The notes under the pieces were generated by a model. The model ran no database searches, had not been told where the DNA came from, and saw only the letters and a list, made by a program, of their open reading frames with translations. Source: GCA-003244245 sp050699975 (GTDB lineage: Bacteria; Actinomycetota; Actinomycetes; Mycobacteriales; Pseudonocardiaceae). Taken from it: 64,000 nt of DNA. Below are positions 23,955 to 32,737 of this stretch, one piece after another. Location: positions 1 to 64,000 of the forward strand of contig JBOHGH010000005.1 in assembly GCA_050699975.1 (NCBI GenBank), written 5' to 3'. Every line of letters begins with the position of its first letter. The stretch's first letter is position 1. The position numbers were made by a program, and so were the translations under genes.

Positions 23955-24814
23955 GGTGCGAGCAGAGCCCACGGCTGGAGATCTGGTGCACTGGCGCGGC
24001 CCTCGGGACAGTGCCGTCGGAAGTCGCACCACGAGCAGGCCCGGCCGGGCGTGGGCGGGAACAGGATCTCGGGGTCACCTCCCGCGGCCAAGGTGTCGGT
24101 GGCCAGCGCGATCTCGTCGGCCGCCTCCTCGGCACGCTGCAGGTGCCTGCCCAGGGACTGCTCGGTGTGCTCCCATCCGGCGACGGTGCCAGTAGGCAGG
24201 TGATGCAGCTCGACCCGGTGGCACTCGCGGCGCAGTGTGCGCCGCGCCGCGAAAGCGTAGAGCGCCAGCGCCTGCGAACCGCGTGCGTCATCGACAGACA
24301 GCCCGTGCCGGCCGGTCTTGTAGTCCACCACGACCAGCTCGCCGTCTCGCTCGTCGATGCGGTCCACCCGCCCCTCGGCAACGATCCGCTGGGTTGGCGC
24401 GGAGACCCAGCGCTCCACGCCCACCGGATCAAGGTCGGGATCCAGCTCGTCGACGTATCGGGCCACCCAGTCCTGCGCGCGGCTGCGATAGTCCGCGGCC
24501 TGCGCCTCGTCGGCAAAGCCCTCCCCGGACCAGTGCGAGGCCACCAAGGCGGCTGCGGTGTGCGGGCGGCGCCGCCCGGGAGTCAGATCGAACAACGCCC
24601 GCAGCGCTGCGTGTACCACCGCTCCCAGCGTGTTGTGCGCCCAGGCCCCGCCCCGCACAGGCGTAGGCCGGTCCAAGTAAGCCATCCGGTAGCGCCGGGG
24701 ACAGCCGGTCCACGCGGTGAGCTTGGCGGGGGTTACCCGCACCAGGGGCCGGGGAAGACCGCCGAGGTCCAGCTCTCCCTGCACTTGCCGTGCCATCGCA
24801 TCTACCGTACTCAC
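23951..24814 (-). CDS. RecB-family PD-(D/E)XK nuclease with cysteine cluster
   Basis: A 287-residue stand-alone nuclease of the RecB/Cas4-like superfamily. The catalytic core reads VEGRVDRIDERDGELVVVDYKTG-like: acidic residues in GRVDRID, then VVDYKTG (Asp and Lys). An N-terminal Cys (AWTGCPRRYR) and a C-terminal cluster (CSWCDFRRHC) match the four-Cys arrangement that holds a [4Fe-4S] cluster in AddB and Cas4 proteins. Actinobacteria carry such genes (Rv2119-like) outside recBCD; the role is probably DNA end processing. Its stop overlaps the first mini-ORF. Confidence 0.85.
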   Translation of the reverse strand: MSTVDAMARQVQGELDLGGLPRPLVRVTPAKLTAWTGCPRRYRMAYLDRPTPVRGGAWAHNTLGAVVHAALRALFDLTPGRRRPHTAAALVASHWSGEGFADEAQAADYRSRAQDWVARYVDELDPDLDPVGVERWVSAPTQRIVAEGRVDRIDERDGELVVVDYKTGRHGLSVDDARGSQALALYAFAARRTLRRECHRVELHHLPTGTVAGWEHTEQSLGRHLQRAEEAADEIALATDTLAAGGDPEILFPPTPGRACSWCDFRRHCPEGRASAPDLQPWALLAP

Positions 24815-24858
24815 CCACTTACCGGGCCCTCCCCCGGCGGGCCGGTCGGCTCGTCGGT

Positions 24859-25725
24859 TCAGCCAACGACCGCGGCGACGCCACTGCGAGCCGCCAGTTC
24901 CTCGATCCGCTCCAGCATCTCCGGATCGGTGGTCTCCTGGCCCAGGTGCGCGGTCTTGTTCGTGCCGTGGTAGTCGCTGGAGCCGGTGACCAGCAGGTCC
25001 AGTGCGGCCGCGAGGTCGCGCAGCGCTGTGCGGTCGTCGCCGGTGTGGTCGGGATGGTGGACTTCCACCCCGGCGAGTCCTTCAGCAGCCAGCTCGGCGA
25101 TCACGCCGGGGCCGATCACCGGCCCGCGACGGCGAGCCAAGGCGTGCGCCAGCACCGGAACCCCTCCTGCTGCACGAAGCATCCGGACCGCCACGCGGAC
25201 GTCGGTGTCAGCCCGACCTGTGTAGTACCGGCCTCCGGTGACCAGGTATCGGCGGAAGGCCTCGTCCACGCTGCCCACGACACCCGTCGACACCAGTGCC
25301 CTGGCCAGGTGCGGTCGACCGGGTGAGGCGTGCTGCGGCAGGTCGCCGAGCAGCGTGTCGGGGTCCACCGGGAACCCGTCGGCGGCCATCCGCTGCGCCA
25401 TGGTGTGCAGCCGCACCCGCCGCTCGGCACGCAGCCGGGACTGCTCGACGATGATCACCTCCGAAGCGGGGTCGAACAGGTACCCGAGTAGGTGCACCGA
25501 GACGTGCCCACCCCGGCCGTCCGGCGCGGTGCAGGAGAACTCCGCACCGCGGATCAGACGCATTCCCGCGGGCAACGCATCAACGGCCTCGGCCCATCCG
25601 GCGGTGGTGTCGTGGTCAGTCAACGCGATCACGTCGAGACCGGCCGTGGCGGCGGCCGCGACGAGCTCAGCGGGGGTATCGGTTCCGTCGGAGGCGGTGG
25701 AGTGAGCGTGCAGGTCGATACGCAC
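24859..25725 (-). CDS. PHP-domain metal-dependent phosphoesterase
   Basis: A 288-residue PHP protein. Metal ligands: MRIDLHAHSTASDGTDTP (HxH), IALTDHDTT, the Glu in LIRGAEFSC, then GVEVHHPDHTGDD and VTGSSDYHGTNK near the C-terminus. Stand-alone PHP proteins of this type (YciV/RnaAM-like) hydrolyse 3',5'-nucleoside bisphosphates or short RNA 5' ends. It lies upstream of the nuclease on the same strand with a 44-base gap, so they may be co-transcribed. Confidence 0.88.
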   Translation of the reverse strand: MRIDLHAHSTASDGTDTPAELVAAAATAGLDVIALTDHDTTAGWAEAVDALPAGMRLIRGAEFSCTAPDGRGGHVSVHLLGYLFDPASEVIIVEQSRLRAERRVRLHTMAQRMAADGFPVDPDTLLGDLPQHASPGRPHLARALVSTGVVGSVDEAFRRYLVTGGRYYTGRADTDVRVAVRMLRAAGGVPVLAHALARRRGPVIGPGVIAELAAEGLAGVEVHHPDHTGDDRTALRDLAAALDLLVTGSSDYHGTNKTAHLGQETTDPEMLERIEELAARSGVAAVVG

Positions 25726-25767
25726 GGCTGCCAGTCTCCGGGACTGCCGTCAGGTCTGCCCCGCAGG

Positions 25768-26334
25768 TCACCTCGCGAGCGTCCAGCGCCTGCGGGGAGG
25801 CGGCGGAAGCAGACCGGTGCGCGCCTCCTTCTTCTCGCCGAAGATCAGCTCGGAGATCGCGTCAAAGGTCGCCTCGGGTTTGGGCAGGTAGTCGACTCTC
25901 TCGAGGTCCTGCTTCTGCCCGGCAGATTCCACCCTGAGCGTGCCGTAGCCGAGCACCCGACCGCCCAGGGTCCGCAGGTAGCTCATGTCGGTCACCTTCG
26001 TGATCGGCATCATGGAGACCTTCGTCACGATGAGGCCGCTAGTGATCATGAAACGCTTGTTGGTGATGATGATGAGTTCGACCCACCACTCCAGCGCCTT
26101 CCAAATGAAGCGCAGCACCGCGGCAGCCGCGAGGTACCAGAGCACCGACTGCAGCACCCACAGGTCGTCCCCCGCGCCGCTGAGCAGTTGAGACACCAGA
26201 AACGCCACGATCACGACACCGAAGGTCTGCGCCATCACCCCCAACAGGCTGGCCCAGTGCCGCCGCACCCGGATCACCCGCCGCTCCACGGAGGGGTCGA
26301 GCAGGTACTCGTAGGGATGTCGCCCTATGAGCAT
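25768..26334 (-). CDS. bacterial PH-domain membrane protein
   Basis: A 188-residue protein starting MLIGRHPYEYLLDPSVERRVI. Two adjacent TM segments (VMAQTFGVVIVAFLVSQLL and LQSVLWYLAAAAVLRFIW) precede a bPH2-type domain with ELIIITNKRFMITSGLIVTK and GYGTLRVESAGQ. The family is common in actinobacteria and its function is unknown. The N-terminal HPYE motif and IRVRRHW argue for this ATG rather than an upstream start. It is divergent from the NUDIX gene. Confidence 0.8.
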   Translation of the reverse strand: MLIGRHPYEYLLDPSVERRVIRVRRHWASLLGVMAQTFGVVIVAFLVSQLLSGAGDDLWVLQSVLWYLAAAAVLRFIWKALEWWVELIIITNKRFMITSGLIVTKVSMMPITKVTDMSYLRTLGGRVLGYGTLRVESAGQKQDLERVDYLPKPEATFDAISELIFGEKKEARTGLLPPPPRRRWTLAR

Positions 26335-26389
26335 GTCAGCGTTGCCTGAACCGGGACCGCATGTAAGCAGGGTACTACCGTGCCTGCTG

Positions 26390-26848
26390 ATGACGGGCTC
26401 ACGCGTGCAGAAGATCCGGTGTGTCGGAGCGGTGGTGTTCGACGGGGCGGGAAGGTTGCTGCTGGTCCGGAGGACCAACGAACCGGGGCGGGGACGCTGG
26501 TCGGTGCCCGGCGGCCGGGTGGAGGCCGGCGAGACCGACCATCATGCGGTGATCCGTGAGGTGGCCGAAGAGACCGGGCTGGAGGTCGAGATCACCCGCT
26601 GGGCAGGTGGGGTACAGCGCTGCGCACCGGGCGGCGCAGTCTTCGACATCCACGACTACATCTGCCGGGCAACGGGCGGAACGCTGCGCGCCGGCGACGA
26701 TGCTGACGATGCCCGCTGGTGTGACGGGGAAATCCTGGCGAGCCTGCCGACCGTGGACGGGCTCGTCGACGCCCTCACCGGTTGGGGCTGCCTGCCACCC
26801 GATCCCACCGCTCACCGGTCAGGGCGATGGCACCGGAGGTGGAGGTGA
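26390..26848 (+). CDS. NUDIX hydrolase
   Basis: A 152-residue hydrolase. The Nudix box is complete: GGRVEAGETDHHAVIREVAEETGLE (shown by GRVEAGET and REVAEETGL). It begins with CVGAVVFDGAGRLLLVRR, as in MutT/NADH-type members. It cleaves nucleoside diphosphates linked to another moiety; the substrate is unknown. It is followed after four bases by the serpin gene, so the two are co-transcribed. Confidence 0.88.
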   Translation: MTGSRVQKIRCVGAVVFDGAGRLLLVRRTNEPGRGRWSVPGGRVEAGETDHHAVIREVAEETGLEVEITRWAGGVQRCAPGGAVFDIHDYICRATGGTLRAGDDADDARWCDGEILASLPTVDGLVDALTGWGCLPPDPTAHRSGRWHRRWR

Positions 26849-26852
26849 CGGG

Positions 26853-28028
26853 GTGCTGTTAGCGCAGGGCGTGTCGCGGGAGGTGCCGCGGCAGGCCCCG
26901 GTCGAGCAGATCGTGGCCGGGCTGACCAGGTTCGGTCATGATCTTTACACGGTGGCGGCTGCTCCGGCCAGCAACACCGTGATCTCACCATTGAGCGTCG
27001 GCTACGCCTTCGGCATGGCACGCGCAGGCGCCGCCGGGCAGACCGCGAGCCAGCTCGATCAGGTATTCGGTTTCCCGGCATCCGGACCGCACGCGGCATT
27101 CAACGATCTCGATCGGCAGATCGTCACCGCAGGCGCGCCACCGCCCCGATCGTCGCCCGGCGCCACCAGGGCCCCAGATGTACGCCCCGCGCCACCGGTG
27201 GTCGCGATCGCCAACGGACTGTTCGTCCAGGACGGGCTGCCGGTCACGGACGGCTTCCTGCGGACGCTGGCTTCCCAGTATGGCGCAGGCGCGCGGATCT
27301 TCCCCCCGGGCCAGGGCGCCGAACAGATCAACGCCTGGGTGCGCGAACAGACGGCGGAGCGGATCGGCAGGTTGTTCGACCAGCTGGATCCGGCTACCCG
27401 TCTGGTGCTCGCCAACGCCGTCTACCTGAAGGCGGACTGGCAGACCCCGTTCGCCAAGAATCCGACGACGGACGCGACGTTCACCCGCGCCGACGGCACG
27501 ATGGCGGCGGTGCCGATGATGCGCCAGCAGGAATCCCTGCGCTACGCCAGCGGCCAGGGCTGGCAGGCGGTTGAGCTGCCGTATGCCGGCAGTGAGCTGT
27601 CCATGCGAGTGATCGTGCCGCAGGGTGCGCTCACCCCGCCCGAAGTGCTGTCACCCCTCACGCTGGCCCAGGTCGAGGCACTCCTACGGGCCGCGCAGGT
27701 GGAGTTGTTCCTGCCGCGGTGGGACTTCGCCACCGGCCTGGACCTGCTGCCTGCGCTGAACACGCTGGGTCTGACCGCCCTGGATGACTTCTCCGGTATG
27801 TCACAGGAGCGGCTCGCGCTTGATCAGGCGGTGCACCGGGCGAACATCACGGTGGACGAGTGGGGCACCGAGGCCGCCGCCGTCACCGGCCTGGCCTTCA
27901 CGGTGTCAGCACCACCGGAGCCGCAGGTCGTGGTCCGCGCCGACCGGCCGTTCGCCTTCACGATTGTGCACCAGCCGACTGGGGCGCCGCTGTTCATCGG
28001 CCACGTCGCCGATCCTCTCGCAGCATGA
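26853..28028 (+). CDS. serpin (serine protease inhibitor family)
   Basis: A 391-residue protein matching the serpin fold from end to end: NTVISPLSVGYAFGMARAGA (helix B), AIANGLFVQDG, LVLANAVYLKADWQTPF (strand 3A and breach), VDEWGTEAAAVTGLAFTV (reactive-loop hinge) and VVRADRPFAFTI (serpin signature). The small residues of the hinge (EAAAVTG) are those of inhibitory serpins, although Val at one hinge position is slightly unusual. No signal peptide is seen, so it would act in the cytoplasm or be exported another way. GTG start after GGAGGTGGAGGTG. Confidence 0.9.
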   Translation: MLLAQGVSREVPRQAPVEQIVAGLTRFGHDLYTVAAAPASNTVISPLSVGYAFGMARAGAAGQTASQLDQVFGFPASGPHAAFNDLDRQIVTAGAPPPRSSPGATRAPDVRPAPPVVAIANGLFVQDGLPVTDGFLRTLASQYGAGARIFPPGQGAEQINAWVREQTAERIGRLFDQLDPATRLVLANAVYLKADWQTPFAKNPTTDATFTRADGTMAAVPMMRQQESLRYASGQGWQAVELPYAGSELSMRVIVPQGALTPPEVLSPLTLAQVEALLRAAQVELFLPRWDFATGLDLLPALNTLGLTALDDFSGMSQERLALDQAVHRANITVDEWGTEAAAVTGLAFTVSAPPEPQVVVRADRPFAFTIVHQPTGAPLFIGHVADPLAA

Positions 28029-28041
28029 CGCCATCCGATTG

Positions 28042-29107
28042 TTACTCACGTATTCGGATGAGGTCCGGGGCGAGGTGGAGTGGGTTGCGGCGGGGTGCGC
28101 CGCCGATCCAGGGTGGGGGGTGGAATTCAGGAATACCGCTGGCCATGTCGATTCGCCAGGAGGAATGATGGGCAAGCCGGTGGTGGCGGCCGCAGAGGAG
28201 AACGCAGTTGCCGAGGCTGGTGGGACCCAGGTCGGCCCAATGTTTGATGTGATGGATTTCGCACCAACGGGCCGGTACTGAACATCCCGGGAATGCGCAT
28301 CCGCGATCCCGGACGATCACCGCTCGGCGGATCGCCGCGGGTACCGAATGCGATGCCCGCCCGACGTCGAGAGGTTCCCCGCGGGTGCCGAGCACCACCG
28401 GGATCACCCGCGCGTCGCACGCGATGCGGCGGGCGACCTCGGCGTTGATCGGCCCCCCGAAGCTCAGTGACCCGGTCCCGATCTGGCCCTGCAGCACCGC
28501 CAACGGAACTGTCACCACGACCTGGGGACGTTCCCCGCCCTCGGTGGGCAGCTCACCGGTACCGAGGGCGCGCTCCACCAGTTCGACCAGGGCATCGGCG
28601 TCGCGCTGCGCGGAATCGCGCAGGTCGACCTCGGTGTCGGTGACCGGGCGGGGTGCGGCCAGCGGGCTCAGCGCGCAGCGGACGATCTCGGCGGCCTCCC
28701 GGTCCAGCCAGCCGGACAGCTCGTAGCCACCGTCACGGTCGGTGAAGCTCAGCCGCCGCCGGGTCTCGGTGATGTCCTTGGGCGCTACACCGTCCTGATC
28801 CAGGTAGGCCAGGATCCGTTTGCCCAGCGTCGCGAGCTGCCCGGGGTCCAGTGTGCGGGCGTGGCGAGCCAACTCCGCCTCGCTGCTCGGTGCCGACATG
28901 CCCCGGGATCCGGGCCAGCACCGAGGCCAGCGCGCGGACCAACTCGACCGTGGTGCCATAGCCCTCTTTCCCGGCGATCCCCCGGGAATCGACCTCGGCC
29001 ACCACCGACAACATCTGCGCCCACGTCGACCGCATACGGGTTTCCAGCGCACACAGCTCAGCGAGCAGCTCATCGTCACTGGCCTGCCACGCCGGACCCA
29101 TCGACAT
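28042..29107 (-). pseudogene. DUF222/HNH endonuclease gene with deletion and frameshift
   Basis: The N-terminal part reads MSMGPAWQASDDELLAELCALETRM ... VELVRALASVLARIPGHVG in one frame. The rest, from about 28900, is in another frame: EAELARHARTLDPGQLATL through an intact HNH end (CAFPGCSVPARWCEIHHIKH, then CVLLCGRHHRLAH). Normal members have some 60-100 further residues between these points, so the join looks like a deletion that also shifted the frame. The HNH half has its Cys and His ligands. DUF222-HNH genes are abundant mobile-like nucleases in this phylum. Confidence 0.8.
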
Positions 29108-29157
29108 GCCAGTATTCTACGGAGGCACACCGACAATTCCGGGCTACGAGGAGACGA

Positions 29158-29775
29158 TTGACGACGCAGCCGGAGCTGGTCTGGTACGTCAGCTATGGGT
29201 CGAACATGTGTGCAGCCCGGTTTGGATGCTATCTCGCGGGCGGAACACCACCTGGAACGCAGCGCACAAATTCCGGTTGCCGCGATCGCCGACCGCCGCA
29301 CCGCGCAATCGGCTGTGAAATCGCCGGCGGGGTCTACTTCGCAACGGAATCGGCCGTCTGGGGTGGCGGGCGCGCCTTCTACGACCCAGAACTGGTCGGC
29401 ACGGCTGCCGCACACGCTTACCTGATCACCGCCGGGCAGTTCGCCGACATCGCCGCGCAGGAGATGTACGGCGTCGCTGGCGCGGACATCAACCTCGAAC
29501 CAGTGCTGGTGACCGGCCGAGCCGAACTCGGTCCCGGACGCTACGAGACCTTGCTGCACATCGGTGATCTCGATGGGTATCCGCTTCTGACCTTCACCGC
29601 CCCCTGGCATGCCAGCGACGTACCGTGGACGGCTCCCTCGGCGGCCTACCTGCGAATGCTCGCAGCAGGACTGCACGAGGCCCACGGATGGGACATTCAC
29701 CGGGTGGCCAACTATCTTGCCCACCTGCGCGGGGCACGCGGGCACTGGACTCCGGCCGACATCGCCGCGCTGTGA
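29158..29775 (+). CDS. gamma-glutamylcyclotransferase-like protein (often labelled histone deacetylase)
   Basis: A 205-residue protein beginning LVWYVSYGSNMCAARFGCYL; the YGSNM motif is that of the GGCT/AIG2 fold. Later segments are GGVYFATESAVWGGGRAFYD and ELGPGRYETLLHIGDLDGYP. Actinobacterial relatives are frequently annotated as histone deacetylase without support. Activity is unknown. A TTG start was chosen because GAGGAG lies just before it and no ATG/GTG fits. It is divergent from the HNH remnant. Confidence 0.72.
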   Translation: MTTQPELVWYVSYGSNMCAARFGCYLAGGTPPGTQRTNSGCRDRRPPHRAIGCEIAGGVYFATESAVWGGGRAFYDPELVGTAAAHAYLITAGQFADIAAQEMYGVAGADINLEPVLVTGRAELGPGRYETLLHIGDLDGYPLLTFTAPWHASDVPWTAPSAAYLRMLAAGLHEAHGWDIHRVANYLAHLRGARGHWTPADIAAL

Positions 29776-29883
29776 CACGCGATGTCGCGGCAAAGCGCGG
29801 ACAACGGTGACTGATCGAGATCCCCCGTCTATGCTCTGGACGCATTGGGGGGATCGTTCGTGCAACCCCTATCAGGAGCAGGC

Positions 29884-31446
29884 GTGACGCTGAGTCTGGG
29901 CACGCCCATCGGCCACTACACAGTGATAGAGCACGTAGGCGCCGAGGGAACGACAGCCGAGGTCTACCGCGCACGGGACGAGCGGCACGATCGGGTCGTC
30001 GCGTTGAAGCTACTCCCTGGGACGAGCGAACGTAGCCGCCGGGAAGCCGTCGCGGTGACCGCCCTCGACCACCCCAACATCGTGGCAACGTTCGACGTCA
30101 TCGAGCACGAGGGGCGGCTTTGCCTCATCCAGGAATGGATCGACGGCGGGAGCTTGGCGGACGAACTGGATTTGGCCGGCCAACTCGGCCTCACGGCGAC
30201 CGTGCAACTGGGTCGCGATGTGGCGTCCGCGCTCCACTACGCGCACCAGCGAGGCATCCTGCACCGCGATATCAAGCCCTCGAACGTCCTGCGCACCGTC
30301 GAGGGGACTTACAAGCTAACGGATTTCGGAGCATTCGGGCAGCTCCAAGTGGAGACCGCGACGACGAGGGCCGGCGAGATCGCTGGGACACCGTTGTACA
30401 TGTCCCCGGAGCAGATCACCGGCGCACCGCAGTCGCCAGCGTCCGACTTGTTCGGACTCGGGCTGCTGCTGTACCGCTGTGTGCATGGCCGTCTACCCGA
30501 TGACATGGCGGGCTCGTACCTGCAGCTGGCTTATAGCCGTACGCGGACGCCGATCAGTGTCCCGCCGTCGCCATTGCAAGGACTGCTCCAACGCTGCCTG
30601 GACCTCGACCCGGCGCAGCGCCCGGGCTCAGCGGCGGACGTGCTAACCGCGCTGGATCAGATTCAGTGTCGGCCATCGCCTCCGCCAGTGCCAACCACAT
30701 CGCCTCCGCCAGTGCCACCCAATCCAGCCGGGCAGCCCGATTGGGAGCCGCTCTGGGATATCCAACGGGCAGAGCAGCGCAGGGACCCCGATCGGGAGCG
30801 GCGCCTCGATGCCCAACTGGCAGAACGGCTCCGCCTCGATGGGGCGCGGCGCCGCTATCCCATGCGGGCAGAGCAGCCCCCGGACCTCGATCGGGCGGCC
30901 GCTCCGAAGTACCTCCCACGAACGTGGGCGTTGGCGCCGTGGGCGACCCTGGTGGTGTTGAGCGTCGCCGTCGTCGCCGCCGGTATCGTGCTGCTCGGCG
31001 TCCGGAACGGGCTGGTGCGTATCGGCATCGGCCTCGCTATCGCCGGTATCGCCTTTGTGGTGGCACAGCAGATCCGCCGCCGCTGGACCAGCCGGGCACC
31101 CGAAGCGGAACGGCGAGCGGCCACGATCCTCTTCGGCGCCGGACAGCGTGACGAGCTCACCCGGTCGTTGATGATTGAGGTCGACCAGGTGGTCAGAAAC
31201 CTCAAGTCACTCGATGCCAAGTTCCTCGGCATGACGGTGGTAGCGATGATCCACGAGTATGAGGCAGCCAAAGAGTCGTCGGAACGTCAGGCGGCACTGC
31301 TCAACGTGGTGGCGCTGATGGAGAAACTCCAGGCGCACTTCTCCCCCTGGCACGTCCGGCACAAAGATGCGATCGCCACCTGCGTCGCCGTGGTCGGTGC
31401 ACTCGCCGGTGTAGCCAGCGTCGTCAGCGGATTCCTGATCCGGTGA
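29884..31446 (+). CDS. membrane Ser/Thr protein kinase
   Basis: A 520-residue Hanks-type kinase. The catalytic domain covers about residues 10-260: glycine loop GAEGTTAEVYRA (poorly conserved), VALKLL (Lys), ILHRDIKPSNVL, LTDFGAF, and TPLYMSPEQITG. A proline-rich juxtamembrane stretch follows (PSPPPVPTTSPPPVP). Two close TM segments (WATLVVLSVAVVAAGIVLLG and IGIGLAIAGIAFVVAQQI) and a further C-terminal one (VAVVGALAGVASVVSGFLI) bracket a helical domain. There are no PASTA repeats, so the input is not muropeptides. GTG start preceded by AGGAG. Confidence 0.88.
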   Translation: MTLSLGTPIGHYTVIEHVGAEGTTAEVYRARDERHDRVVALKLLPGTSERSRREAVAVTALDHPNIVATFDVIEHEGRLCLIQEWIDGGSLADELDLAGQLGLTATVQLGRDVASALHYAHQRGILHRDIKPSNVLRTVEGTYKLTDFGAFGQLQVETATTRAGEIAGTPLYMSPEQITGAPQSPASDLFGLGLLLYRCVHGRLPDDMAGSYLQLAYSRTRTPISVPPSPLQGLLQRCLDLDPAQRPGSAADVLTALDQIQCRPSPPPVPTTSPPPVPPNPAGQPDWEPLWDIQRAEQRRDPDRERRLDAQLAERLRLDGARRRYPMRAEQPPDLDRAAAPKYLPRTWALAPWATLVVLSVAVVAAGIVLLGVRNGLVRIGIGLAIAGIAFVVAQQIRRRWTSRAPEAERRAATILFGAGQRDELTRSLMIEVDQVVRNLKSLDAKFLGMTVVAMIHEYEAAKESSERQAALLNVVALMEKLQAHFSPWHVRHKDAIATCVAVVGALAGVASVVSGFLIR

Positions 31447-31478
31447 CATATTGCTGTCATCGTGGTATGCTTTGATGC

Positions 31479-31730
31479 ATGCGGACCACGCTGCGGGTCG
31501 ATGACGAGCTGCTGCGCCGGGCCAAGAGCCACGCGGCGCGCCAGGGACGCAGCCTGACCTCGGTTTTCGAGGAGGCCCTTCGCCGGCTGCTGGCCGAATC
31601 CGAACGGCACGAGGAGCGCACGCGCGTCGAGCTGCCGGTGTCCGTCGCGAGTGGGGGCGTGCTGCCCGGTGTGGATCTCGATGACACCGCGGCGTTGCTG
31701 GACGTGATGGAGGGTCGTGCTCCTTCCTGA
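31479..31730 (+). CDS. ribbon-helix-helix antitoxin (VapB-type)
   Basis: An 83-residue antitoxin. MRTTLRVDDELLRRAKSHAARQGRSL is a typical ribbon strand followed by two helices; the tail (VLPGVDLDDTAALLDVMEG) binds the toxin. A TATGCT -10-like element lies about 15 bases upstream, so the leader is very short. It overlaps the toxin start by 14 bases. Confidence 0.9.
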   Translation: MRTTLRVDDELLRRAKSHAARQGRSLTSVFEEALRRLLAESERHEERTRVELPVSVASGGVLPGVDLDDTAALLDVMEGRAPS

Positions 31731-32148
31731 CGTCAACGTGCTCGTGTACGCGTTCCGGCCGGACGCCGCAGACCACCAGCAGTACCGGGCCTGGCTGGAC
31801 GGCACGGTCAACGGCGACTCCAGCTACGCCTGTTCCGACCTGGTGCTCAGCGGCTTCGTGCGGGTTGTCACGCATCCGCGGATCTTCCGGGAACCCAGCC
31901 GGCTGGCCGAGGCACTGACGTTCGCCCGCGCGGTACGAAACCAGCCGGTCTGCCGCCCGGTGTTCCCTGGAGTGCAGCACTGGTCGATCTTCACCCGGCT
32001 GTGCCAGCAAGCGGGTGAGAAGGGAGACCTGGTACCCGATGCCTTCCTTGCTGCCCTGGCGATCGAGTCGGGGTGCGAATGGGTGACCACCGACCAGGAC
32101 TTCGCCCGGTTTCCCGGGCTCCGCTGGCGGCATCCGCTCAGCACGTGA
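31717..32148 (+). CDS. PIN-domain toxin (VapC-type)
   Basis: A 143-residue PIN RNase: MLLPDVNVLVYAFRPDA (Asp5), the second acid in CSDLVLSGFVRVV, then LVPDAFLAALAIESGCEWVTTDQDFARFPGLRW with the third and fourth acids. The DVNVLVYAF start and FPGLRW end are those of the VapC subfamily paired with RHH antitoxins, as here. GTG start inside the antitoxin 3' end. It converges tail-to-tail on the next gene with no gap. Confidence 0.92.
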   Translation: MLLPDVNVLVYAFRPDAADHQQYRAWLDGTVNGDSSYACSDLVLSGFVRVVTHPRIFREPSRLAEALTFARAVRNQPVCRPVFPGVQHWSIFTRLCQQAGEKGDLVPDAFLAALAIESGCEWVTTDQDFARFPGLRWRHPLST

Positions 32149-32670
32149 TCAGGTGGTCGCGGTACCCGTGCCCGTGCCCATGGCCAGTTTGGCCAGCAGG
32201 TCGCGCGCCTGCTCGGCATGCCGTGGCTGGCACAGTACGTCGTAACGCCCTGCGACCAATTGGCTTGCCGACGCGAAGTCCCGCCGGCCGCGGGTCGAGG
32301 CGTAACCGGCGGCCGCGAACACCGTCCCGAACACCACACCGGTGGCCACGCCGACCAGGATCGGGATGAACCCGGCCTCGGTTTGGGTGGCGAACAGGCT
32401 GAGCAGCACTCCAACGAACAGGCCGAACCAGGCGCCCGACGCGGCCCCCTGGGCCAGCACCCGACCCCAGGTCAACCGTCGCAGCACCCGCTCAACCAGC
32501 ATCAGGTCCACTCCGACGATGGTGACGTCGGCGACCGGGAAGTTGCTGTCGGCGAGATGGTCCACTGCCCGCTGCGCCTCAGCGTAGGTGGCGTAGGAGC
32601 CGATCGGCCAACCGGTGGGTGGGGTGGGCAGCCCACGCATCTGACCCTGACTGCTGAACGGGCTGGTCAC
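32149..32670 (-). CDS. general-stress-protein-like membrane protein (Rv1234 type)
   Basis: A 173-residue protein. The N-terminal domain (GSYATYAEAQRAVDHLADSNFPVADVTIVGVD) is the ACT-like fold of YflT/general stress proteins. Then come two membrane helices: GAASGAWFGLFVGVLLSLFA and FIPILVGVATGVVFGTVFAA. The C-terminal strand is YDVLCQPRHAEQARDLL. M. tuberculosis Rv1234 occupies the same relation to the MgtE-N locus. Function is unknown. Confidence 0.78.
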   Translation of the reverse strand: MTSPFSSQGQMRGLPTPPTGWPIGSYATYAEAQRAVDHLADSNFPVADVTIVGVDLMLVERVLRRLTWGRVLAQGAASGAWFGLFVGVLLSLFATQTEAGFIPILVGVATGVVFGTVFAAAGYASTRGRRDFASASQLVAGRYDVLCQPRHAEQARDLLAKLAMGTGTGTATT

Positions 32671-32737
32671 AGTGCATCACCTCTGGTCGGGGGGTACCCA
32701 TCGTGCCAACACCCATGCGCACGGCCCCGGTTCCGGC

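Noticed and set aside
28042..29865. A single 607-residue HNH protein
   Set aside because: The first third of that frame is not protein-like, and the true DUF222 N-terminus lies in another frame starting at 29107.
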